This document shows positions 1-9,300 of a stretch of DNA of 64,000 nucleotides, in pieces (positions within the stretch are counted from its first letter, which is position 1; every line of letters begins with the position of its first letter). Under the pieces are notes generated by a model that was given only the letters and a program-made list of their open reading frames with translations, searched no databases and was not told the origin of the DNA. Source of the stretch: Breviolum minutum Mf 1.05b.01 (Eukaryota > Sar > Dinophyceae > Suessiales > Symbiodiniaceae); the NCBI GenBank assembly GCA_000507305.1, contig DF239019.1:1-64000 (forward strand). The letters are read 5' to 3'. The position numbers were made by a program, and so were the translations under genes.

Positions 1-455
1 TGCATGGGCATCTCAGGAGCCAATTTTTGAAGCCGAGGTGGACCGACGCTTCTTCTTTTTTGGTCTTCAAGCGACCCATGTTCGCCTGCCTTCCAGTCCA
101 GATTAACTTCCTCGAAGGGTCGTTTGACTTTTCTGGTTGGAGCATGTGTCATTTCCTCGTCATCGGATGTAAAGCAACATTTAGGATCACTAAGAGGCAC
201 ATTGTTCTGCAGTTTCTCTTCCGGCTCAATAGTGCTATGATGCTTGCCTTTCTTGCCCTTATGGGGCACCGAAGATTCAAGTTCGTCACAAAGTAATTCA
301 TTTTCAATTTCAACAGCGGCGTGATTGAGTTGTGCTTTTGAATCTTCCGGATGGCAGTTCTTGTCAATTCCGAGAGGGTGAATTTTGGCATCAGCATCTT
401 TGCAAGGTGTGGCAGCACCATCTTTCTTCTTACAACCACNTGTGTAAAGTATGTA
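1..455 (-). CDS. Open frame of about 150 codons running off the window start, unknown product
   Basis: Reading the minus strand from a TAG at 456-458 down to base 1 gives about 150 codons without a stop. The translation is hydrophilic and charged, with segments such as ELLCDELESSVPHKGKKGKHH in two overlapping parts (ELLCDELESS, PHKGKKGKHH), EEMTHAPTRKVKRPFEEV and KAGEHGSLEDQKRRS. I see no domain that I recognise. The frame lies next to a 70-bp tandem repeat and crosses the unresolved base at 440. It could be an exon of a gene continuing to the left, a piece of a mobile element, or a chance open frame. Length and composition favour coding, but only weakly. Confidence 0.3.
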
Positions 456-711
456 CTACAGTATACGTTCCGTAGCACTTTGAACAGGCATTACATTACA
501 CGTTTGGACATGTGTAAAATATGTACCGAAGCAGTCCATGCCGTAGCACTTGAACACGGGTTACATTACAGGTTTGGACATGTGTAAAAGTATGTACCGA
601 AGCAGTCCATTCGTAGCACTTTGAACACGGGTTACATGACAGGTTTGGACATGTGTAAAGTGTGTACCGAAGCAGTCCATTCTGTAGCACTTTGAACACG
701 GGGTACATCAG
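441..711. repeat. Tandem repeat, about 70 bp x 4
   Basis: Four copies begin with TGTGTAAA at 441, 511, 581 and 652. The shared core contains GTACCGAAGCAGTCCAT, GTAGCACTTTGAACACGGG and ACAGGTTTGGACA. Copies differ by a few substitutions and 1-base indels, the first being the most diverged. An undetermined base at 440 marks the left edge, which suggests assembly difficulty in the array. No coding role is evident. Confidence 0.9.
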
Positions 712-1335
712 CAACAACAGCGGCGGACTTAAGGGAGGGCTTGAGGCCAGCTTAAGGCGGAGGTTATCTAAGGGGGCTCAAGGGGTACCTTAAGGCCACC
801 ATAAGGGAAGAGGGCTTCAGGCTATCTTAACGGAAGGCTTCCTGGTACCTTCAGGCAGGGCTTTAAGGGGAGTACCTCAACGGAAGGCTTCCACGTACTT
901 TGTCGGGAGGCTTCAAGGAGGTATCTTAAGGGTGGCTTCCAGGTGCTTTCAGCGGGGGCTTAAGAAGGCTATCTTAACGAGGGGCTTCAAGGTACCTTCA
1001 GAGGGGGCTTATGAGGAGGCGCCTTAAGGTCATCTTAACGGGGGACTTAAGGGGCGGTACTTTAAGGTCACCTCAAGGAGGTGCTTAACGGGGGCTTAAG
1101 AGGTGGTACCTTAAGGTCACTTAAGGAGGGGCTTAAGGGGGAGCTTAAGGGCTCAAGCTAACCTTAAGGGAGGACTTAAGGGAGGGCTTAAGGTCACCTC
1201 AAGGAGAGGGCTTAAGGGGGGGCTTAAGGTCACCTTCACGGGGGCTTAAGCCTTAAGGTCCAAGGCCAGAACCTTAAGGAGGGCTTAAGGGGGCTTAAGG
1301 AGGGCTTAAAGTTGACCTTAACCCCCTTCAATTGA
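712..1335. repeat. Degenerate CTTAAG-rich minisatellite
   Basis: About 620 bp is built of variants of GGGGGCTTAAGG, often alternating with AAGGTCACCTCAAGGAGG or GGTACCTTAAGG. Unit length varies from about 12 to 30 bp. CTTAAG and GGTACC are themselves palindromic, so the array is full of short inverted repeats. No protein-like frame is visible. Confidence 0.85.
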
Positions 1336-1682
1336 AGGGGTTCCGATATGATTGTTTTGGTTTGAAGGATCTTATCAGTTGAAAGGTGTACAAAAAGGGC
1401 ACTAGGATTATTACCTACAATCGGTAAGAGTATCTTGGAAGAGATGCTTACAAGATCAATTGGTGGCAAATGGTGAATAGAAGCTTATGCGCAGGTTTAT
1501 TCTAGGAAGATGTTTGAGGCAATGGTCAAAGCCACACGGATGAAACGAAACGAAGATCAGATGAATGAAGTTCAGGCGTGTTCGGATGTTTTTGCGGTTG
1601 AACCGTAAGAATGAAATCTCAGAGGAAAGTGTTAACGATGTTATTCGAATTTGGGTTATCCCTCAATGAGCGTTTACTTTAA

Positions 1683-1850
1683 GTTGTTGTGGATGGTGGT
1701 CAAGAGTTTGGGAGTGAAGTGCAGGAAGGCTTTGACCCAGATAACACGTTTGTTTCAGTTACTGCAGCGGAGAGTCCGTCGCAAAATGGGTTGGCTGAAA
1801 GACATGGAGGCTTGATGAGTGTCACATCTGAACAAATACGAAATAAATGA
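1683..1850 (+). pseudogene. Copia integrase catalytic-core fragment
   Basis: One frame reads VVDGGQEFGSEVQEGFDPDN and continues through SVTAAESPSQNGLAERHGG before meeting a stop. Catalytic D and E positions of a retroviral-type integrase (D.G.EF and E.P.QNG) are visible; the upstream HHCC zinc region and the first Asp are not. The RT domain follows almost at once, so the C-terminal half of the integrase is missing. Confidence 0.8.
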
Positions 1851-1905
1851 ACTGTGCGACAAGATTTGCGAAAGTAAGACTAGCATCATCCGGAAACTGG
1901 ATTTT

Positions 1906-2392
1906 CACCTATGCAGCACGTTTTGGGGTGTGGCAGATGTTGAAGGAGCTTTCCTACAGGGTAAGCCGCTTGAAAGAAAACAAGGGCGACTTTTTGTGAA
2001 AATTCCCAGGGAAGGAATTCTAGGACAAACGTCAAACGACGTCGTTGAGGTTTTGAAGTGTGTGTACGGGCTTTGTGACGCTCCTAGGGCGTGGTAGGTG
2101 AGTTTTTCCAAGACTCCGAAGGATTTGGGGATGAAACAGAGTGAATTAAGCCCTTGTCTTTTTTATTGGTTTAGAGATGGTGAACTGCATGGTTGTATTT
2201 CTTTACATGGTGATGACATTTGTTGGTGGTTCCGATGTTTTTCATGAAAAAGTGTTGACCGGTTTGAAGAGTAGGTGTCCTTTTAAGCATTGGAAGGTTG
2301 GTGGTGGTATGTTTTTAGGACGTAATATTCATCACAATAGTGATAGTTCCATTGTTTGTGATCAAAAGAATATGCCGAGAAGATCCCAGTGA
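1906..2392 (+). pseudogene. Copia reverse transcriptase fragment
   Basis: The frame at 1906-2096 gives ADVEGAFLQGKPLERK, KIPREGIL and VYGLCDAPRAW, typical of copia RT, and ends in a stop. A second frame (about 2140-2250) gives SPCLFYWFRDGELHG and SLHGDDI, the catalytic aspartate pair of motif C, with G replacing the usual V. A third frame gives WKVGGGMFLGRNIHH, the connection region. The frame changes mean no functional enzyme can be made. Confidence 0.85.
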
Positions 2393-2471
2393 TAAAACTC
2401 ACCAAAGAAAGGCGAAAACAGAAAACCGCAGACGTGACAGAGGGCGAACGGAGGAAGTTGAGGAGTGATAG

Positions 2472-3277
2472 GTGCCGCGAACTGTGGGCAACACACGTCC
2501 AGATATGGCGATACACAACGCGTTTCTTCAACAATGTATTCAACGAGCGACGGTTAGTGACCTGATTGAAGCAAACAAACTGGTTGCACGGATGCGTGAC
2601 TTTTCTTCAGTAAAAATTATTTTTCAATCGATTCCTCTTGAACAAGGTGTGTTTTTGGTTGCTTCTGATGCTTCTTGGGCTAACAGCTAACACGGAAAAT
2701 TGAACTGTCAAGCTGGTTTTTGGTATGTTTTTCGGAAAAAAATTAATGATGGTTTGGTTGCGAAGTTCTGACCTCTTCGATGGAAAAACTATAAACAGGA
2801 CCGGCATACTCAGTCGACGTTAGGTGCAGAATTGATGGGTTGTCAAGAGCAATCGCAGAAGCTGAGTGGCTGAGGTCTTTGATGGCGGAAGCGATGCATG
2901 AACACCATGACATGGCCAGGGATAAAGAGTTTCGGGAAAAGATACCTATGACGGTTACTATTGATAATAAACCAATTTTCGATCATACTTGCGGTGATGG
3001 CGTTGTTGTTAAGGATAAGCGAATGGCTGTTGAAATGTTGATTGTTCGTAGGGATATCCGACTGAATAATATTACTCTTAGATGGGTTGAAACGAAACAA
3101 ATGTTAGTGGATTGTTTGATTAAACCTACTGCTTCTGCTGAGTTTCTGTTGTGTTGCTTGCGTGAGGGTAAGTACGCTGTTTGCCTAATGACTTCTGACA
3201 TGATATCAGCTGAAACGTCTTCGTCATCTAGTAGTGGAAGTGTGAAATGTAGAGATCCGATGATAGAAGACGTGTGA
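2472..3277 (+). pseudogene. Copia RNase H fragment
   Basis: Frame pieces give TRPDMAIHNAFLQQCIQRAT, LIEANKLVARMRDF and VASDASWANS (first RNase H aspartate). A frame break follows, then a 145-codon stretch with IAEAEWLRSLMAEA, VTIDNKPIFDH, VKDKRMAVEMLIVRRDI and LRWVETKQMLVDCLIKPTA. These are hallmark C-terminal sequences of Ty1/copia polyproteins in dinoflagellates and plants. The stop at about 3275 is probably the natural end of pol. Confidence 0.88.
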
Positions 3278-3278
3278 G

Positions 3279-6200
3279 CATGAACGACGAAGTATCACCA
3301 TGAAGACCGTGGTGTCCGAAGCCGCCTCTTGGTTTCCAGCTTAGAAAAATGAGTTAGCTTTGCACCATTGAGGGACGTTAGATCTTTCAGAGGACATAAA
3401 TCTACAGGATGGATCAAAATCAAAGATGTGTGAAAGTTAGATTAAAGAGGTGTAGATCTTTCTTGTTATGCTATTAGAGAGTGCTGACCTTGTGTTTCTT
3501 TGTTTTGGAAAGAAGACAGCCACGCTTTTTGAAAGAATTTGTTTGGAAGGAGTTCAGATTCTAGTTTGCACTGCGTACTTCGTGTTATAGCTACACATGG
3601 TAGCTGACTATCCTGTTGTTAAAGTGTAAGTCCATCGATACAAGTTTGTTAATAAGGCCATTGCAGTTGAAACTTTACTTATTCCTCTCTTCCTCTCTTT
3701 CTTTTTGTGCCGACCGACCTTAGATTGTTGTCAGTGACAAATGGCCGTAGCGTCTTTTCTCACTTTGCTTCGCTGACTGATGGACGAACTGTCCGGCTTA
3801 CCTAAGCAGCACCGAGAAAAAAAAACTTTTAGTAGTGGAAGAGTAGTCGAGACTTTGTTTTTCTCAAGCTAAAAGAGGAGACGTTGTGTGGAACAAGCCC
3901 GAAAACAGTTACCTGGAAGTAGAATTCGTGGAGAAGGAGAGAATCCTCATAAAAGAGTTTTTTGCTCAAGGAGTGGAACAAGTTCTGGCAAAATGGTTCT
4001 CCCTTTGCTATCATGTAAGAGTTATTTTTACATTCGCTCCATTTGTTTCTTATGCCTCGTATCTCGGACACTGGTACATCTGCATTTCAATCATGTTGAG
4101 TCTTCTCACACACAAACCCTCGCCAGCATGGGCCATCGTCGCGGTGGCGCTGTCATATTGGTAGAATCTGGTCTAGATACCATTTTTTTGTCTCTCTGTT
4201 TAATTTAGATCTTTTTCTTCTGGACAACCGTCATACTGGTAGGACCCAGGTTTGACTGTTTTTTTTTCTCTATCTCATCTTCACCCTATCTTCTTCTGGA
4301 CAACCGCCATATTCGTAGGACCCGGTTCGAAGATCATCATACACCGTTTCCTCACATATCTTCTCTTCCACTCTTTTGCATTCTCTAGGACAACTGCCAT
4401 ATTGGTAGGACCTTGCTCCAACCAGTTTACTTCCATTTCTTCCACTGTTAGACCCTACAAACGGTTTCAACTTCATTCCTTTACAAGATCTCTTCCTATC
4501 ACCCTTATCTTCTTTCTTGGACAACCGCCATATTGGTGGAACCCAAGTTCGAAGATCATTTCATCACTATTCACTTCACATATCCTTTCCACCCAAACAC
4601 ATTCTTTCCAGGACAACCGCCATATTGGCAGGACTCTGATTCAACCATTTCAGTAGAAACACCGACTGTGTCGCTGTCTTTACTTTCTTTCTATTTTTTT
4701 CTACGTGGTCTGGCCGGACTTCACTACATTCTGCAGAAGAACATTTGAGAGGAATCTGAGGTTGCTTGCTCGTTGCACGTCTTTTGCATGTTCGTTTCAC
4801 GCGGTTTCAGTTAAGTTGCTTGCGCTCTCCAACTTTCAGACACGCCATCGATCACTTCGTGATTTGAGTTTCACTGGACATTTCGGCCAGTTTTCTTTGT
4901 TTGTGATCATTGTTGGTTCAGCGGTACCTCCTTTCCTACGATTGAATGCGCGCTCTTGTCACAGGTATCTCGAATCCAATGACTGCTCTGCGTTGATCCT
5001 CCTCCTTTTCTAGTGCACCGTCGATGACTTGACTCGGAATGGTCCTCTCGTCTTGACTCATTGACCTCGAAGGCTAATTCGTATTGAATTTGTTTGATTA
5101 ATTCGTTTATTGGTCTGGCCTTTGAAAATGAATGTTTTTGCCTTTCTCACGACATTGGATTTGTCTGTTTCGTGTAGGATCAGCTAACTTGAAGGGCAAA
5201 CGGCCCGGGACACGTACTCTAGCAGCTTACAAACAAAAAAAGTACACGGGCTGGCGCTGTGCTTAGCCTTTCCTTTCGCGAACGTATGCTTTTGCTTTCC
5301 TTCTACGGGTTTTGTTGGTTGACTTTGCCCTGAGTTTACGGAGCTCTTGGCCAGCTGGGACTCCGTTCTCCAGGCGCGTCGTAGCTGTTGGGCAGTGATT
5401 TTCCATAGGCGGATTTTCCGGGTGGAGGAGAAGGATGTCATATTATACTGGATCCTCTCTTCCTCATTATCCTCACTCAGTCCTTCTTCCTTCTTCTTTT
5501 TTTTGCTGGTGGCTGCTTGGGTATGTCCCGGGCGGAGCGCCCTTCAGTCAGCTGAACAAAGGTGTCAAGTCCTTCTTCCTTCTTCTACCCTCATCTCAAC
5601 ATACTACCAGTTGGTGCGTCCCACATTGTGTAAGCGCCCTTGGATTCAATCTCAACACCTTCCCGGGGTTCTTTCCTTCGCCTCGGCATCTTACATTGCC
5701 CTAGAATCTTCCTCTCTTCCTATGCAAATTTGCACCTGGAGACATGGCTCGCAAACTTCTCCAACCTCTGGCCATGTACCAAAGTCCAGCTTTCTGACCC
5801 CTGCAGTACGCCAGGCCACGACGAGAGATCTGCCGAACTCTGAGCAAAACTCGCTGGCTGCAACAGGAAAGGGTTTCACGAAACCAATCCCAGGGTGAAA
5901 CTTTCTGTTTTGGTTGTGTGTTGTTGGAATGTGTCGATTGTGCCCATTGAAATCAGGGATTCGTTGGTCTCCTAGCATGAGGAATTGTCCAAGATTGTAT
6001 TCTTGGAATCTATTCTTGAGACATCAGTCTCAAACCCACACTGTGATCTTTGCACGAGTAATTGACAAAGTGACGTTTTTGCTGCCTTCGGCACAGGTCC
6101 TTGGTGCCGAAGTTCTTGTCAAAACCGAAAGTGAAATTAACACTCTGAATCAACCGTGGCATGTTGAACTTCGACGATTCAACCAGTGAAGCGATGTAGC

Positions 6201-6316
6201 TGTTCCATTTGTAATTTTTTCACTGGATTTTTTTCAATTGTTGCGCGGGCCGACTAGCCTTTTTGCAATCAAAGCGTTCACCCTGACGACACAACATTGT
6301 GGGAGTCATTTCAGCC
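3279..6316. other. Region without a recognisable gene
   Basis: Apart from the repeat array at 4150-4640, I see no exon with homology to anything known. Open frames exist, for example a plus-strand one of 183 codons at 5347-5898 rich in Ser, Leu and Phe, but its composition looks like translated pyrimidine-rich DNA. The left part (3279-5180) could include the 3' LTR and untranslated region of the copia element, but no TG...CA pair or second copy is present to prove it. Confidence 0.5.
4150..4640. repeat. Array of six near-palindromic CCGCCATATTGG repeats
   Basis: The motif TGGACAACCGCCATATTGG followed by TAGGACC recurs six times, at about 4150, 4217, 4297, 4386, 4517 and 4609, spaced 65-130 bp in CT-rich DNA. 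Part of the longer unit (TTCGAAGATCAT) is also shared by two copies. The core CCATATTGG is close to its own reverse complement. It lies downstream of the copia RNase H and may belong to its LTR or 3' region; that is inference. Confidence 0.8.
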
Positions 6317-9300
6317 ATGTTGAAAGCCATTTTTGCAGTTCTTGCCACTGCTATCGCGGATGAGGCTGGGCAATGATCCTTCCTTCGCAGAACGTCTGAT
6401 CTTGTTGTCCTAATGATGAACAAATGCATGATTGGTCTCCGAATTGGATAATAGCAGTATCTTTGTCATGTCAAAAGAATCTGCATGGACAACTGCTGTC
6501 AGAGGGGTTGGACGGGAGAGATCGGTATTTGACAAGAAATGTGAAGGAAACCAACCTTCAACCTTCGAAATCCGTTGTACCACTGGTGGTGATGGATTAG
6601 AAGTTTTTTTTATTCCGCTTCAACCAAGCCTGGAGTGCATGAGGCTTCGAAATCGTTGGATTTGGTAAACTTAAGATGCTCGTTTTGACATATACTGTCA
6701 GCCATCAAAGTGACAATTTACCAGTGTTTTCAAGCATCGTTTCATTCAGCTTACTCATCTTCAATCATGTGATCCAACATGTTGCGCTGGGAGGGTGTGG
6801 ACACTGGTGCGCTGATGATGGATGACCAGTGCGTGGCTGGCGATGTGGAGTGTGGACTCAATGCTCTTCAGATGCGGGGTATGCGAAAGGAATTGGATGA
6901 GGAGCCAGAGCAGATCATTAGTCTGATCACTTTTTAGCTGTTCAAAACCCATTCTTACAGGGTTTATGAAGTTGGGATGCACAAATCCAAGCAGTTCTCA
7001 TGGCCCCAAGTTGGTGGGCCCCCACGTTTGCACGTTTGCAGGAGCTTTCTGTCGAACAAGAAGAGGAGGAGACTGAGTGGCTGAAGGACGGAACATGTTA
7101 CGTGCTGACCTCGTTGTTAAGAAGTACAGTTGGGCGCAGTAGGCAAGGGGCAGGAGTGAAACCAGGGCCAGGGGTGGTTTGTGTGAGGACATCACCACCA
7201 AGACGAAGAATCACTTCAAGCACATCTTGGCACCTCTCCAAAAGCCAATCGTGACCAACTACCAATACCTCACAGTGTTGGACTCGCAACGTGGCATGAA
7301 GTGCTGGGCAAATGATGTGCAAACAAATATGCACATCAGCATATCATACACACAAAATGTATTGTAAATTGTATGTGTGTCTAGTGCATTGAGACACGTT
7401 GACCTACACACATATACTGGTATGTGCATACACGCCATGAATTGGGTGGCTTGTGGAATCGCGCTGCTCATAAGTAGGACAGCGACCCAATTTCACTGCT
7501 TGTTGGGCTGTCAGTAGAGATCTTGGGTATCCTCATGAAATGAGCGTATCTCGATTCAGATTCAATTCAACTGAAATTTCATCCCTAAACTGGTTCGACA
7601 CACCCAAGTAAGTTGTATCAAATAGATGCATTCTGTTTGCAGATCAGGGATTTTTCACATCTTCACCATATTGACTTAAACCTTGGTGTCCTTGCGATCG
7701 TTTGCAGAGTCGTCATTCCCCTCACAGAAGTTGCTTAGCAAGGATTTGTCGCAGAAAGAACCAACAAAAAGGCAGATTGATCAACTGGAAGTTTTGAAAT
7801 TTACAGTAATGCATTTGCTGCGAGCTCTTGCCAATCTCTTACTTCTAAAGGTTTTTTTTTTTTTTTTTTCGGACATGTGAGTTTGTTGGATTCCTTCCTA
7901 AAAAAGTGGAGACCCCTTTCGGTGCGTGGTGCTTCGAGGTATGCGAATTACACCATGTTGAAGATCGAGAACGCTACAGGTCATGTGGTGGTCTGGAATC
8001 GCAAATCCCTGCTGCAGGAGGCTGAGGCGAGGACAATGCCAGCTGTAAGGGGAAGATTTGGGGCGGCATGAGATGACCCCAGAAACAGATCCCAAAGTAG
8101 CGAATAGTATGGGAATCATCCTGAAAGGTCCAAGACTTCAGGAATTTGAAGGTTGGTAGAATAGAATCTTTTGCTTCACATAGAGAATGTTCATGCAGAT
8201 TGCTGATCTAAGTCACTGAGAATCGAAAGTGAATGGGAATCCCTTCTGAAAAGAAGGGTGAACCCAACGCCCCTAGCCATCTCTCTGCCATCAGAAGCTC
8301 CTCTCTCTCAGAGTGAGGGTATTTGGAATTAAACTAACCCCGGCAGCCATTTCAAGCTGCAGATGATTCCCAAACTGAGTAAGCTTGGAAATCGCAGCAT
8401 CTACTACAACCAGGAAAGTCAAAGACATTTTGCTTCCCCTGACCTCCAAGGAGGAGTTGGAAGAAGAGGAACTGAAGGTTTCCTATGGCCGTCGTCGCCA
8501 CACGTCCAAGTCTGAGGATTTGCCTCCACGCGCCCGTGCCTTGGACCCAGTGATGATGGGATGATGTGCAGTTCCCAGGACTCAAAAAGCCTCAACTCTC
8601 CCGATCTTTCGGAACCCAACTTTTGAGGATTTTTTCGGAGGATTTGGGTGTCAAAGTTTTGCCTCAAATTCTTGAAAGTACCCCTCAGTCAATACATAGA
8701 CCCTTCAATCAAATAGCAACCAAAATCAATTTTCCAGTGCTATCTTGGATTGTCAGGGGGTAGATCCACCTGTACCGCCTAGACCTGTACGCTATGGCTT
8801 GGGCCAGATTGGTAAACCCCAAGTTCCAACTGGCTTCGGGTTTAGCCTTGCATCTCGCAACAAGTGCTGTCCGAGAACTGAAAATGTTTGTGTAAGATGG
8901 CCGGGCTACTGGATAGAAACACTTTGTGATTGTTGAATTTACAGCCCATGGTTTTCCTTCTTGAACTGGTTTCCCTTGAAAGTTGACCAAGGATACATCA
9001 ACAAGATCCTCATCTACTTGAACAAGGAGAACGTGGCAAGTTTCGGGGGACGTTGATGCCCCTGTTGAGTTGATCTACCGGACGCCTTCAGCGTTCCATG
9101 GTTTTGTTGCACTGCTCTTCTGATGTTGGGAAGGTTTTCTTGAACGGAGAACTGTAGATTTTCATGAAGAGTTTCAAGAGTTTTCATTGACTTGATTGCT
9201 CACTAGTATCGTCCTTCAAATCGTCACGTCAACTGTCTGGCCGTTTGCTGTTATTGCAAGATGGTTGTTCTCCGAACTATACTTGCAAGGAGCGCATTTT

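Larger units (their letters stand above)
1683..3278 (+). mobile_element. Ty1/copia-type retrotransposon pol remnant (integrase end, RT, RNase H)
   Basis: Three successive domains in the usual copia order can be read on the plus strand, in shifting frames. (1) Integrase core end at 1683-1830: VVDGGQEFGSEVQ and ESPSQNGLAERHGG, matching the D.G.EF ... E.P.QNG.AER signature. (2) Reverse transcriptase at about 1906-2392: ADVEGAFLQGKPL, VYGLCDAPRAW, SPCLFYWFRDGELHG with SLHGDDI in place of the usual HVDD, then GGMFLGRNIHH. (3) RNase H at 2472-3277: TRPDMAIHNAFLQQ, VASDASWANS, AEAEWLRSLMAEA, TIDNKPIFDH, RWVETKQMLVDCL, ending at a stop near 3275. At least four frameshifts or stops, and a deletion between integrase and RT, make this a dead copy. 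I could not identify its LTRs. Confidence 0.9.

Noticed and set aside
3955..3980. Possible spliced-leader relic (TTTTTTGCTCAAGGAG)
   Set aside because: Only the last part resembles the dinoflagellate spliced leader and the GG before CTCAAG is altered. No gene follows.
5347..5898. 183-codon plus-strand frame
   Set aside because: Composition is that of translated CT-rich DNA. No motif, no paralogue, and a competing minus-strand frame.
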